Of a DNA stretch of 64,000 bases, positions 1 to 8,462 are shown piece by piece (position 1 is the stretch's first letter; each line of letters opens with the position of its first letter). Where the stretch lies: NCBI RefSeq assembly GCF_013282805.1, contig NZ_CP054038.1:3348001-3412000 (forward strand). The letters run 5' to 3'. Source of the DNA: Microbacterium hominis (GTDB lineage Bacteria; Actinomycetota; Actinomycetes; Actinomycetales; Microbacteriaceae). Below the pieces are notes generated by a model. The model saw only the letters and a program-made list of their open reading frames with translations. It was not told the origin of the DNA and ran no database searches. The translations under genes were made by a program, and so were the position numbers.

Positions 1-393
1 GTGGGCGTCGAAGGTCTCGACGTGGTCGCGCTCGTATCGCAGCTCCGCGGCATCCACTCGCTTGAGGACCACCGCCCCGTTGGAGCACACCACGTACTCG
101 GGCGCGATGCCGAGCACACGCAGGATGCCGCGCGTGCCCTCCCAGCTGCGACCGGTGGCGATCATCACCTCGTGCCCGGCGCGGTGCGCGTGCTCGACGG
201 CTTCGACGACGCCGGGGCTCAGCGACTCGTCTTCGAGCAGCACCGTGCCGTCGATGTCGAGCACGATGAGCAGGCGCTCGGTGGCGACGGAGGGATCCTC
301 GGTCTCCCGCGCCACTCGCTCGACGATCTTCGCGGCCTTCTTCTGGCCGACGACCTTGATGCTGCCGGTGGGCGGGAGATGAGGTTCGGTCAC
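1..393 (-). CDS. HAD-family (Cof-type) hydrolase, C-terminus beyond window
   Basis: Only the first 131 codons are in the window; the rest lies beyond base 1. The protein starts at a GTG whose bases overlap the stop codon of the upstream serS gene (GTGA arrangement), so the two are probably translationally coupled. Residues 45-50 read LDIDGT, the HAD motif I with the nucleophilic aspartate at 46 and the acid/base aspartate at 48. About 35 residues later IATGRS supplies motif II. The length before motif I (about 45 residues) and the text after it fit Cof-type sugar-phosphate or FMN phosphatases. The substrate cannot be told from this fragment. The reading frame on the other strand across the same bases is a high-GC shadow. 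Confidence 0.85.
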   Translation of the reverse strand, partial: MTEPHLPPTGSIKVVGQKKAAKIVERVARETEDPSVATERLLIVLDIDGTVLLEDESLSPGVVEAVEHAHRAGHEVMIATGRSWEGTRGILRVLGIAPEYVVCSNGAVVLKRVDAAELRYERDHVETFDAH

Positions 394-1664
394 GCGATAG
401 GCTCCATCACTTCCAGGCCGCCGAGGTAGGGCCGCAGCACCTCGGGCACGGTCACCGACCCGTCGGCGCGCTGGTGGGTCTCCAGCATCGCCACGATCCA
501 CCGCGTGGTGGCGAGCGTGCCGTTGAGGGTCGCGACGTGCTGCGTCTTGCCGCCCTGATCGGCGGGCAGCCGGTGTCGGATGTCGAGCCGGCGCGCCTGG
601 TAGGTGGTGCAGTTCGACGTGCTCGTCAGCTCGCGGTACGAGCCCTGGGTGGGCACCCACGCCTCGACGTCGTACTTGCGCGCGGCGCTGGACCCCAGGT
701 CGCCGGCGGCGACGTCGATGACGCGGTAGCTGAGGCCCAGATCCTGCAGCATGCCCTCCTGGAGGGCGACGAGGCGCAGGTGCTCGGCCTCGGCGTCTTC
801 GTGCGTCGTGTAGACGAACATCTCGAGCTTGTTGAACTGGTGCACGCGGATGATGCCGCGGGTGTCTTTGCCGTACGAGCCGGCTTCGCGCCGATAGCAC
901 GTCGACCAGCCGGCGTAGCGCTTCGCGCCGCCGCCGAGGTCGAGGATCTCGTCCATGTGGTAGCCGGCGAGGGGCACTTCGCTGGTGCCGACCAGGTACA
1001 GGTCGTCCTCTTCGAGGTGGTACACCTCGGCGGCGTGCTGGCCGAGGAATCCGGTGCCGCGCATCACCTCGGGACGCACGAGCGTCGGCGGGATGAGCGG
1101 GGTGAAGCCCGCCTGCAGGGCCCTGTCGAGCGCGAGCGTCATGATCGCGAGCTCGAGCCGGGCGCCGATGCCGGTGAGGAAGTAGAACCGGCTCCCCGAG
1201 ACCTTGGTGCCGCGCTCCATGTCGATGGCGCCGAGCTTCTCGCCGAGCGCAAGGTGGTCGAGCGGCTCGAAGTCGAATGCGGGCACCTCGCCGTGGGTGC
1301 GGAGGGTGACGAAGTCGTCCTCGCCGCCGGCCGGCACACCGTCGATCACGATGTTCTCGATCTTCGAGAGCGCCTCGCTCGCCGCCTCCTCGGCAGCGGT
1401 GACCGCGTGCTGGGCCTGCTTCACCCGCTCGCTGAGCTGCTTGGCCTCGGCCACGAGTGCGGCCTTCTCCTCCTTGGGCGCCTGCGCGACCTTCTTGCCG
1501 TGCGCGTTCTGCGCGGCGCGCAGCTCTTCGAACGTCGTGATGGCGCCGCGGCGGTCGCGGTCGGCGGCGAGGGCGACGTCGACGGTGTCGGCAGACTCGC
1601 CGCGCGCCTCCTGCGAGCGCTTGACCAGCTCGGGATTCTCGCGAAGAAGGACGGGATCGATCAC
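390..1664 (-). CDS. serS: Seryl-tRNA synthetase
   Basis: Charges tRNA-Ser with serine in the cytoplasm. The protein has 424 residues, the normal length for bacterial SerRS. Residues 30-100 form the charged, heptad-like N-terminal coiled-coil arm. The class II core follows: TSEV at 227-230, motif 2 with CYRRE at 256-260, and motif 3 ([15 protein letters not shown], 381-395) carrying the ATP-binding arginine. The start is a GTG at 1662-1664. On the coding strand TAGGAT, a TANNNT -10 box, stands exactly 6 nt upstream and no Shine-Dalgarno is present, so a leaderless mRNA is likely. The HAD hydrolase gene follows in an overlapping GTGA junction. Confidence 0.97.
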   Translation of the reverse strand: MIDPVLLRENPELVKRSQEARGESADTVDVALAADRDRRGAITTFEELRAAQNAHGKKVAQAPKEEKAALVAEAKQLSERVKQAQHAVTAAEEAASEALSKIENIVIDGVPAGGEDDFVTLRTHGEVPAFDFEPLDHLALGEKLGAIDMERGTKVSGSRFYFLTGIGARLELAIMTLALDRALQAGFTPLIPPTLVRPEVMRGTGFLGQHAAEVYHLEEDDLYLVGTSEVPLAGYHMDEILDLGGGAKRYAGWSTCYRREAGSYGKDTRGIIRVHQFNKLEMFVYTTHEDAEAEHLRLVALQEGMLQDLGLSYRVIDVAAGDLGSSAARKYDVEAWVPTQGSYRELTSTSNCTTYQARRLDIRHRLPADQGGKTQHVATLNGTLATTRWIVAMLETHQRADGSVTVPEVLRPYLGGLEVMEPIA

Positions 1665-1676
1665 CCGTCAATCCTA
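1665..1676 (-). promoter_or_regulatory. Leaderless promoter -10 of serS
   Basis: On the minus strand TAGGAT (1676-1671) is followed by 6 nt and then the GTG start. This puts the predicted transcript start on the first base of the start codon. No convincing -35 or ribosome-binding site is visible. Confidence 0.55.
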
Positions 1677-1723
1677 GTCGCGCCGGATTTCCCGGCATCC
1701 CGCCCGCTCAGGGCCCGCGGCAA

Positions 1724-1729
1724 TAGGGT
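1724..1729 (+). promoter_or_regulatory. Leaderless promoter -10 of the lipid kinase gene
   Basis: TAGGGT lies 6 nt before the ATG at 1736, the same geometry as at serS on the other strand. No Shine-Dalgarno is present, so transcription probably begins at the ATG. Confidence 0.45.
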
Positions 1730-1735
1730 GTACGC

Positions 1736-2770
1736 ATGACGAAGGCCCCCTCCCCCGACAGCAGCAAGCCGTCGCCTCGGGGGCAGGGCGGAGCGGCGCG
1801 TGCCGCCCTCGTCTACAACCCCACGAAAGTGGATGCCGCAACCCTGCGTGCCGCCGTCGAGAAGGCGTCGGCCAGGGCAGGGTGGGCCGAGCCGCTCTTC
1901 TACGAGACGCGCGTGGAGGACCTCGGCGACGGCGTGACCCGCGAGGCGCTGGATGCCGGCGCCGACGCCGTGCTCGTCGCCGGCGGCGACGGCACCGTGC
2001 GCGCGGTCTCCGAGGCCATGAGCGGTTCGGGTGTTCCGCTCGCGATCGTGCCGAGCGGCACCGGCAATCTCCTCGCCCGCAATCTCCGGCTCCCCCTCGT
2101 GAATCGCGACGCGATGATCGCGGCGGCGTTCGACGGCGACCGCGTCGCCATGGACGTCGGCTTCGCAGAGATGGCGCGACCCGACGGCTCCAGCGAGGAG
2201 CGCGCGTTCGTGGTCATGGGCGGAATGGGGCTGGATGCCGCGATGATCGCGAACACCAACCCGGCCCTCAAGAAGCAGGTGGGCTGGGTGGCCTACGTCG
2301 ACGGCGCGGCGCGTTCGCTGCCGAACGCGAAGCCGTTCCGGGTGATGTACCAGCTTCCCGGCCATCGCCTCCACACCACCCGCGTGCAGAGTGTGCTGTT
2401 CGCCAACTGCGGCAAGCTGCCGGCGGGGCTCGACCTCATTCCGGAGGCGTCGATCTCCGACGGCGCCCTCGACGTGGTGATCTTCCAGCCGAAGGGACCG
2501 CTCGGCTGGGTGCTGGTGTGGCGACGGGTCGCGTGGGACAACTCCGTGCTGCGGCGCTTCCGCGCCGGCCGTCAGGTGCTCTCGCTGCGCACGAAGGACA
2601 GCTCGGTGCGCTACCAGCGCGGGGCCGGCATCGAGGTCGCTGCGTCGGAGGGAAAGCCGGTGCAGCTGGACGGCGACGAGTTCGGGCTGGCGGTGCGGGT
2701 GCGTGCCCGCGTCGAGCCGGGCGCGCTGCTGGTGGCCCTGCCCAAAGGCCACGACGTCTCGCGCCTCTGA
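1736..2770 (+). CDS. Diacylglycerol kinase-family lipid kinase (YegS/BmrU/DagK type)
   Basis: A 344-residue cytosolic or membrane-associated kinase that probably phosphorylates diacylglycerol or another lipid alcohol and so recycles lipid for phospholipid synthesis. It has the nucleotide-binding loop GGDGTVR at 83-89 and the PSGTGNLLARNL motif from 106, both diagnostic of the DAGK catalytic domain. The C-terminal beta-sandwich half ends in GxPVQLDGDEFG-like text, as in YegS relatives. The start ATG is supported by the 6-nt spacing from a TANNNT box. It is divergent from serS and convergent with the permease gene downstream. An inverted repeat at 2783-2836 sits in the convergent gap. The exact lipid substrate cannot be read from the sequence. 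Confidence 0.9.
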   Translation: MTKAPSPDSSKPSPRGQGGAARAALVYNPTKVDAATLRAAVEKASARAGWAEPLFYETRVEDLGDGVTREALDAGADAVLVAGGDGTVRAVSEAMSGSGVPLAIVPSGTGNLLARNLRLPLVNRDAMIAAAFDGDRVAMDVGFAEMARPDGSSEERAFVVMGGMGLDAAMIANTNPALKKQVGWVAYVDGAARSLPNAKPFRVMYQLPGHRLHTTRVQSVLFANCGKLPAGLDLIPEASISDGALDVVIFQPKGPLGWVLVWRRVAWDNSVLRRFRAGRQVLSLRTKDSSVRYQRGAGIEVAASEGKPVQLDGDEFGLAVRVRARVEPGALLVALPKGHDVSRL

Positions 2771-2782
2771 CCGCACGTCAGG

Positions 2783-2836
2783 CCGCTCGACTGTCGCAAT
2801 CGGCCGGATGAATGGCCGATCGTGACAGCGGAGCGG
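2783..2836. repeat. Inverted-repeat element, family 2, copy 1
   Basis: A 54-bp imperfect palindrome in the gap between two convergent genes. The arms pair CCGCTC..CTGTC..AATCGGCC with GGCCGAT..GACAG..GAGCGG around an 8-nt loop. The core CTGTCGCAATC recurs in the elements at 9555-9608 and 41021-41070. It could act as a bidirectional terminator, but no T-tract follows. Confidence 0.7.
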
Positions 2837-2855
2837 CAGGACTCTGCCTGACCGG

Positions 2856-3839
2856 TCAGCCCTTCACCGCTCCCCCGAGACCGGCCGAGCGCAGGAACAC
2901 CGACTGGAACACCAGGAACATCGCGATCGGGATGAGCGTCGCGATGGCGAGCGCGGCGAGGAACACGTCCAGTTCGGTCTGACTCTGCACGTCGGGAAGG
3001 CGCACCGACAGCGGCTGCACCGCCGGGTCGGGCAGCACGAGCTTCGGCCAGAGATAGTCCTTCCACGCCGCGATGATGGCGAACACCGACACCACGCCGA
3101 GGATCGGCTTCGACATCGGCAGCACGATCGACCAGAACAGCCGGAACGGTCCCGCCCCGTCGGTCCTGGCTGCCTCGAAGATCTCCCTCGGCAGATTGTC
3201 GAAGAACCGCTTCACCAGCAGGATGTTGAACGCGTTGGCGGCCATCGGCAGCCACACGGCCGCGTAGGTGTTGAGCATGCTCGCGTCGCGACCGAGCAGG
3301 GGCGGCGACACGATCGTGAGATAGAGCGGCACCAGCAGCACGATTCCCGGGATGAAGAGGGTCGCGAGCACGAGGGCGTTCAGCACCGGCGCGTACTTGG
3401 GCCGCAGCACCGACAGGGCGTAGCCGCCGGTGGTCGCGACGAACAGCTGCGTGAGCCAGGCGCCGGCGGCGATCACGATCGTGTTGAAGAAGTACTGATC
3501 GATGTGGATGTCATTCCAGGCCGTCGACAGGTTCGCCCAGTCGATGCCGTTCGGCCACAGCGCGAAGGGCTGCTGGATGGTGTCCTGCGTCGGCGTGATC
3601 GCCGCCTTCGCCAGCCACAGCACCGGGCCGAGGCCGGCCACCACCAGCGAGACGAAGAGGAACACATGCACGGCGGCCATGCCGAATCGGGTCCCCGGCC
3701 GACGGTGCTCGGAATCGGAGATCACCGTGCGCTCGGCATCCACCAACTCCCGCCGCGCGGCGGACCGGCGCGTGCGCAGGTCGGCGAGCAGTCCGCGCAT
3801 CCCCTCCTTGCGCTGGGCGTTCTCGATCGAGGTGGTCAT
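2856..3839 (-). CDS. Carbohydrate ABC transporter permease (MalG type)
   Basis: A 327-residue inner-membrane permease, the second of a pair serving the lipoprotein at 4798-6171. After a hydrophilic N-terminus of about 60 residues it shows six membrane segments. The cytoplasmic EAA loop reads EAARTDGAGPFRLFWSIVLP, which docks on the transporter ATPase. The ATG at 3837-3839 overlaps the stop of the upstream permease as ATGA, which fixes the start even though the frame stays open much further upstream. The gene closes the operon GH13, binding protein, permease, permease. The associated alpha-glucosidase suggests an alpha-glucoside as substrate. No ATPase gene is nearby. Confidence 0.92.
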   Translation of the reverse strand: MTTSIENAQRKEGMRGLLADLRTRRSAARRELVDAERTVISDSEHRRPGTRFGMAAVHVFLFVSLVVAGLGPVLWLAKAAITPTQDTIQQPFALWPNGIDWANLSTAWNDIHIDQYFFNTIVIAAGAWLTQLFVATTGGYALSVLRPKYAPVLNALVLATLFIPGIVLLVPLYLTIVSPPLLGRDASMLNTYAAVWLPMAANAFNILLVKRFFDNLPREIFEAARTDGAGPFRLFWSIVLPMSKPILGVVSVFAIIAAWKDYLWPKLVLPDPAVQPLSVRLPDVQSQTELDVFLAALAIATLIPIAMFLVFQSVFLRSAGLGGAVKG

Positions 3840-4801
3840 GAGGTGCTCCAGCGGTTGGTGAGGCGGAAGTACACCCACGACAGCAACGCCAGCACGATCG
3901 CCAGCAGCACCGAGACCGCCGTGGCCTCGCCGTAGTCGCCGCCGAGGCTGTTCCGGAACGCCTTGTCGTAGATGTAGAGGAGGATCGTGCGGGTGGCGCC
4001 GGCGGGCCCGCCGCCGGTGAAGAGGAAGGGCTCCAGGAACACCTGCGCGGTGGCGATCACCTGCAGGATGAGCATGATGAAGAGGATGCCGCGCAGCTGC
4101 GGCAGCGTGACGTGCCACACCTTGCGCCAGATGCTGGCGCCGTCGACCTCGGCCGCGTCGTAGAGCTCGGGCGGCACGCTCAGCAGCGCCGCGAGGTAGA
4201 TGATGATCGACCCGCCGGCTGCTGCCCAGGTGGCCTCGAGCACGAGGGAGGGCATCGCCTGCACGGCGGAGGAGATCCACGGCTGCGGCGGGATGCCGAC
4301 CCACCCGAGCACCGTGTTGAACACGCCGGAGGGGTCGGCGCTGTAGAAGAACTTCCACAGGAGCACCGCGACCACCGGCGGGATCACGACCGGAAGGTAC
4401 GCGAGCGCCGAGTACAGCCCCTTGCCGCGGCGCACCTCGCTCATGAGCACGGCCATCGCCAGCGGCAGCGGAAAGCCGAACAGCAGCGCCAGCACTGCGA
4501 AGTACACCGTGTTGATCACCGCGCGGCCGAGCAGCGGGTCGCCGAGCACCGCGATGTAGTTGTCGAACCCCACCCACTCCGAGACGATCAGGTTCGTCTT
4601 CTGCAGGCTCATGATCACCGACTGCACGATCGGCGACCACGAGAAGAAGAAGAACACGAACACCATCGGGGCCACGAACAGCAGGTTCGCCAGGCCTCCG
4701 CCTCGCAGCCACGTCAGCGGCGTGCGGCGAGGGCGACGGGCGGGCGGAGCGGGCGGCGGGGTGGATGCCGCCGCCGCCCGCTCCGGAAGGGTGGCCGTCA
4801 C
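3836..4801 (-). CDS. Carbohydrate ABC transporter permease (MalF type)
   Basis: A 321-residue sugar permease with a proline-rich cytoplasmic N-terminus, a first membrane helix near residue 38 (LLFVAPMVFVFFFF) and further helices up to the C-terminus. The EAA loop reads DAAEVDGASIWRKVWHVTLP. The start is the GTG at 4799-4801, overlapping the stop codon of the binding-protein gene (GTGA). Its own stop overlaps the ATG of the next permease (ATGA). This tight overlap chain is strong evidence for a single transcript and for a heterodimeric permease. The open frame reading far upstream through the binding-protein gene is an artefact of high GC. Confidence 0.92.
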   Translation of the reverse strand: MTATLPERAAAASTPPPAPPARRPRRTPLTWLRGGGLANLLFVAPMVFVFFFFSWSPIVQSVIMSLQKTNLIVSEWVGFDNYIAVLGDPLLGRAVINTVYFAVLALLFGFPLPLAMAVLMSEVRRGKGLYSALAYLPVVIPPVVAVLLWKFFYSADPSGVFNTVLGWVGIPPQPWISSAVQAMPSLVLEATWAAAGGSIIIYLAALLSVPPELYDAAEVDGASIWRKVWHVTLPQLRGILFIMLILQVIATAQVFLEPFLFTGGGPAGATRTILLYIYDKAFRNSLGGDYGEATAVSVLLAIVLALLSWVYFRLTNRWSTS

Positions 4802-6171
4802 TGGTCGAGGATCGCCTGCGCGTCGGACTGCGCCTGGGACAGCAGGGCGTCGATGTCGGCGTTCTCGTCGGTGAGCACCGCCTGCACGACGGGGTCGAGC
4901 AGCGCGTACACCTCCTGCGTCGACTTCTTCGGCTCGCCCACGGGGGTCTGCTCCCAGATCGTGTCGGTGAACGGCGCCATCTGGTCGCGCGGCACGTTGA
5001 TGTACGGCTCGATCCAGGTGAGCGACTCCTCGTACAGCTCCCGGCTGAGCACCGGCAGCAGCGGCGTGCCCACGGCCTGGTCCGATTCGCTCAGCGTCTT
5101 CGCGTCGGCGACCGCGGCATCCTCGTTCATCAGCTTCTGCATGTAGTACCAGTCGATCCACTCGACGGCGGCCGCCTTGGTCGCGTCGTCGACGGTCGGG
5201 CTGATCACGGCGATGTCGCCGCCGCCCAGCGTGCCCGGGTCGTCGCCCTCGATGGGCACGGTGCCCAGGCCGTAGATGTCGGGGCTCATGCCGAAGTCGC
5301 GCACGAGAGCGGTGTACACGTCGGAGCCCGACGTGTACATGCCGATGTTGCCGGCGGCGAACTCCTGGTTGATCGTGCCCCAGTCGAGGTCGATCTTCGA
5401 GCCGAACGAGTCGTCCTCGAAGCGCAGCGCATGCAGGAACTCCAGCGTCGAGCGGGTGCCGTCGTTGTCGATGGTCGACTGGGCGCTGCCGTCTTCGGCG
5501 TCCATCTGCGTGCGACCGCCGCGGGCGACCGTCTGCGCGGTGAGCTGCCAGCCGCCGGTGTTGTTGATCGCCATCTGCGCGTAGCCGGCCTTGCCGGTGG
5601 CGTCGTGGATCTGCTTCGCGTACTCGCGCACCTCGTCCCATGTGGTCGGCGGGCTGTCGGGGTCGAGCCCGGCCTGCTCGAACAGGTCGCGGTTGTAGTG
5701 GAGGCCCATCGCGTACGCCTGGCGGGGGAAGCCGTAGATCTGCCCGTCGTCGCCGGTCACGCCGTCGAGGACGATGGGGTTGAAGCTGTCGGTGTAGCCG
5801 AGCTCCTCCATCTCGTCGGTGACGTCCATGAGCTGGCCGTTCTCGAGCAGCGTCTTGGAGTCGGTGAACGGCACGGTGAACACGTCGGGCAGGCTCCCGC
5901 CGGCCAGCTGCACGGCGAACGTCGGGCCTTCCCACTCGTACTCGACGCCGATCACATCGATGTCGGGGTGCTCCTCCTCGAACTGCGCCTCCTGCGCGGC
6001 GAAGGCCTCGTAGGCTGCGGCGTCGGCGCCCGGCGGGAACGTCGCCACACGCAGCTCGACTTTCCCGTCGGCGGAGCCGTCGTCGCTGCCGCCGGCGGAG
6101 CAGCCGGCGAGCGCTCCGATCGTGACCGCGGCGGTGACGCCGACGAGCAGGACCCTGGCTGGTGACTTCAT
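4798..6171 (-). CDS. Sugar-binding lipoprotein of ABC importer (MalE-like)
   Basis: A 457-residue extracellular solute-binding protein. It has a lipoprotein signal peptide with lipobox LAGC, Cys24 being the lipidated residue, followed by a flexible Ser/Gly/Asp stretch. The mature part has the family-1 binding-protein layout (FPPGADAAAYEAF, PDVFTVPFTDS, QIYGFPRQAYAMGLHYNRDLFEQAGL). It captures an oligosaccharide at the cell surface and passes it to the two permeases downstream. It lies 31 nt behind the GH13 gene in the same operon, which makes maltose, trehalose-like or isomalto-oligosaccharides likely ligands. The exact ligand is inferred from the neighbour only. Confidence 0.93.
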   Translation of the reverse strand: MKSPARVLLVGVTAAVTIGALAGCSAGGSDDGSADGKVELRVATFPPGADAAAYEAFAAQEAQFEEEHPDIDVIGVEYEWEGPTFAVQLAGGSLPDVFTVPFTDSKTLLENGQLMDVTDEMEELGYTDSFNPIVLDGVTGDDGQIYGFPRQAYAMGLHYNRDLFEQAGLDPDSPPTTWDEVREYAKQIHDATGKAGYAQMAINNTGGWQLTAQTVARGGRTQMDAEDGSAQSTIDNDGTRSTLEFLHALRFEDDSFGSKIDLDWGTINQEFAAGNIGMYTSGSDVYTALVRDFGMSPDIYGLGTVPIEGDDPGTLGGGDIAVISPTVDDATKAAAVEWIDWYYMQKLMNEDAAVADAKTLSESDQAVGTPLLPVLSRELYEESLTWIEPYINVPRDQMAPFTDTIWEQTPVGEPKKSTQEVYALLDPVVQAVLTDENADIDALLSQAQSDAQAILDQ

Positions 6172-6202
6172 CGTCTTTCCTTTCGTGGGTGCGGGCGTCG
6201 CG

Positions 6203-7978
6203 TCAGCCTCTCGGCGCGTCGCCCTCGGGGGTGGTGGGCAGGGACGGGATTCGGGATGCCGCGCCGGCCGTCTCCGGCAGCAGTCGCAGCCACACCGCGG
6301 CGTTGCCGGGGAGGCGCCCGTGCTCGAGTGCGGTGCTGGCGATCAGCACCTCGGCGCCGGGTGGCAGCGGGATCGACGCGTCGCCGGTGTTGACGATGCA
6401 CGCAAAGGCGTCGCCGCGGCGGAAGGCGAGCACGTCGGCTGCGGCGGCTGCGGCGGCTGCGGCGGGCGCGGCATCCATCCACTCCAGCGGTTCGTCGCGC
6501 AGGGCGACGAGCTCGCGGCGCAGGCGGAGGGCGCTGCGGTAGAGGTGGAGCGTCGATGAGGGGTCGGCCTCCTGGGCCTCGACGGTGAGGGCTCCCCACT
6601 CCGCCGGCTGGGGCAGCCAGGGCTTTGCGGCTGAGCCGGTGTCGGCGCTGAAGCCGAAGGGCGGGCGGTCGCCGCTCCAGGGCAGCGGGACGCGGCATCC
6701 ATCCCGCCCCGGATCGGTGCCGCCCGAGCGGAAGTGCATGGGGTCCTGGATGAGTTCGAGCGGGAGGTCCTCCACCTCGGGGAGGCCGAGCTCGTCGCCC
6801 TGATAGATGTAAAGACTCCCCGGGAGGGCTGCCACCAGCAGCGCGGCCGCGCGGGCCCGATGCAGACCCAGCTCGGGGTCGGTCGGAACGCCGAACCGCT
6901 TCTTGAGGAACGCGAACGCCGTGTCTTCGCGGCCGTAGCGGGTGACCGGGCGCGTCACGTCGTGGTTGGAGAGCACCCAGGTCGCCGGCGCGTCGACCGG
7001 CGCGTGCGCGGCGAGGGTCGCATCGATCGAGGTCCGGAAGGATGCGGCCCCCCAGGGACGGGCGAGGAAGTCGAAGTTGAAAGCCGTGTGCATCTCATCG
7101 GGACGCAGGTACGCGGCGAAGCGGTCGATGTCGGGCAGCCAGATCTCGCCCACGAGCACACGGGTGCCCCCGTAGCCGTCGGCGATCGCGCGCCACGAGC
7201 GGTAGATGTCGTGCAGCTCGTCGCGGTCCTCGGTCGGATGCTGGCCGGGGCCCTGCTTCTCGCCGACCTCGGGCAGGTCGGGATCCTTGATCAGCAGGGC
7301 CGCGGAGTCGATGCGCACACCGGCGACGCCGCGGTCGAACCAGAAGCGCAGGATCTCCTCGTGCTCACGGCGCACGTCGGGGTGGTTCCAGTTGAGATCG
7401 GGCTGCTCCGGCGTGAACAGGTGCAGATACCACTCCCCCGGCGTGCCGTCGGGGTTCGCGGTGCGCGTCCATGTGGTGCCCTGGAAGTTCGACACCCAGT
7501 CCGTGGGCATCCGGTCGCCGTTCTCGCCCTTGCCCGGGTGGAACCAGAACCGCTCCCGCTCGGGGCTGCCGGGACCCGCGGCGAGCGCCGCCTGGAACCA
7601 TTCGTGCTGGTCGGAGATGTGGTTGGGGACGACATCGACGATCGTGCGGATGCCGAGGGCGAGCGCCTCCCGGATGAGCGCCTCGGCCTCGCCGAGCGAG
7701 CCGAACCGCGGGTCGATCGCGCGGTAGTCCTGCACGTCGTAGCCGCCGTCGGCGAGCGGACTCGGGTACCACGGCGTGAACCAGATCGCGTCGACGCCGA
7801 GCTCCTTGAGGTAGCCCAGGCGCGATCGCACGCCGGCGAGATCGCCGGTGCCGTCGCCGCTGCCGTCGGCGAAGCTGCGGACGTAGACCTGGTAGATGAC
7901 CGCGGACCGCCACCACTGCGGGTCGGCGTCCGACGGCGCGCTGGGGTTCGCGCGTCGGGTGAGGACGTCGGTGTCCAC
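6203..7978 (-). CDS. GH13 alpha-glucosidase (amylase-fold)
   Basis: A 591-residue cytoplasmic alpha-amylase-family enzyme without signal peptide that should hydrolyse terminal alpha-glucosidic bonds in imported oligosaccharides. All GH13 conserved regions are present: DVVPNH at 115-120, GVRIDSAALL with the nucleophile Asp224, VLVGEIW with the acid/base Glu278, and VLSNHD with the stabilising Asp340. The DPDLPEVGEKQGPGQHP-like insert after region II is typical of subfamily 30-like alpha-glucosidases. The GTG start at 7976-7978 has GGGAG upstream. It is the first gene of an operon with the binding protein and two permeases. A LacI gene lies upstream across a repeat-filled gap with possible operator half-sites. 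Confidence 0.93.
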   Translation of the reverse strand: MDTDVLTRRANPSAPSDADPQWWRSAVIYQVYVRSFADGSGDGTGDLAGVRSRLGYLKELGVDAIWFTPWYPSPLADGGYDVQDYRAIDPRFGSLGEAEALIREALALGIRTIVDVVPNHISDQHEWFQAALAAGPGSPERERFWFHPGKGENGDRMPTDWVSNFQGTTWTRTANPDGTPGEWYLHLFTPEQPDLNWNHPDVRREHEEILRFWFDRGVAGVRIDSAALLIKDPDLPEVGEKQGPGQHPTEDRDELHDIYRSWRAIADGYGGTRVLVGEIWLPDIDRFAAYLRPDEMHTAFNFDFLARPWGAASFRTSIDATLAAHAPVDAPATWVLSNHDVTRPVTRYGREDTAFAFLKKRFGVPTDPELGLHRARAAALLVAALPGSLYIYQGDELGLPEVEDLPLELIQDPMHFRSGGTDPGRDGCRVPLPWSGDRPPFGFSADTGSAAKPWLPQPAEWGALTVEAQEADPSSTLHLYRSALRLRRELVALRDEPLEWMDAAPAAAAAAAAADVLAFRRGDAFACIVNTGDASIPLPPGAEVLIASTALEHGRLPGNAAVWLRLLPETAGAASRIPSLPTTPEGDAPRG

Positions 7979-8038
7979 GGCACTCCCTCATCGTTGAAAG
8001 GACTCGATGCGTCGAATGTATTCGCGCGCTCGTCATCG

Positions 8039-8065
8039 CGCAAGTATTGGACTGTTCCCTGCAAG
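8039..8065 (-). promoter_or_regulatory. Possible LacI-type half-sites upstream of the GH13 operon
   Basis: On the coding strand CTTGCA (8065-8060) and CTTGCG (8044-8039) stand 21 bp apart, two helical turns, upstream of the GH13 start. The same half-sites make up the inverted repeats before the adjacent lacI-type gene at 9483-9510, which suggests a common repressor. The evidence is motif similarity only. Confidence 0.35.
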
Positions 8066-8130
8066 ATCACGATTATGCAACGGCGCGAGGCGCCGAGCGC
8101 GGCATCCATCGCCTCTCACGCGGCGCGGTG

Positions 8131-8258
8131 CGCGGCATCCACCCCTCGCCACCGACCGAGAACAGCTGATCCGCCGAGAACAGGACGATGGATGCCGCGC
8201 CCGGCCTGTCTCCGCCGGATCACCGGTTTTCGGCAAGGGAATGGCCGGCCCCACCGGC
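8131..8258. repeat. First unit of a 128-bp direct duplication (contains 84-bp hairpin copy A)
   Basis: This segment recurs 197 bp downstream at 8328-8455 with few differences. It holds 84-bp hairpin copy A at 8154-8237, read from the minus strand, with a 34-bp arm, a 16-bp centre and a 34-bp arm. The gap 7979-8462 has no convincing gene. Its open frames on both strands are explained by GC bias and the repeats. Confidence 0.85.
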
Positions 8259-8327
8259 AGCGCGTCGCGCGGCGTCCATCGCCTCTCCCGCAGCGCGGCG
8301 TGCGGCATCCACTCCCCTCGCCGGCGG

Positions 8328-8455
8328 CGCGGCATCCACCCTTCGCCACCGACCGAGAACAGGTGATCCGCCGAGAACAGGACGATGGATGCGGCGCCCG
8401 GCCTGTCTCCGCCGGATCACCGGTTTTCGGCAAGGGAATGGCCGGCCCCACCGGC
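8328..8455. repeat. Second unit of the 128-bp duplication (contains 84-bp hairpin copy B)
   Basis: Near-identical to 8131-8258. Hairpin copy B spans 8351-8434 and lies in the same orientation as copy A, opposite to the copies near 17.3-17.6 kb. It ends only a few bases before the stop codon of the LacI gene, so it could form in the 3' end of that transcript. Confidence 0.85.
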
Positions 8456-8462
8456 GGCGGGG

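Noticed and set aside
474..1739. Long plus-strand frame opposite serS
   Set aside because: Antisense to a certain serS gene and made of low-complexity residues.
8131..8455. CRISPR-like repeats
   Set aside because: Only two units, 197 bp apart, with internal dyad symmetry and no regular spacers or cas genes.
8007..8462. Several small frames in the gap between GH13 and its LacI gene
   Set aside because: They consist of the duplicated hairpin sequence on both strands and have no ribosome-binding sites.
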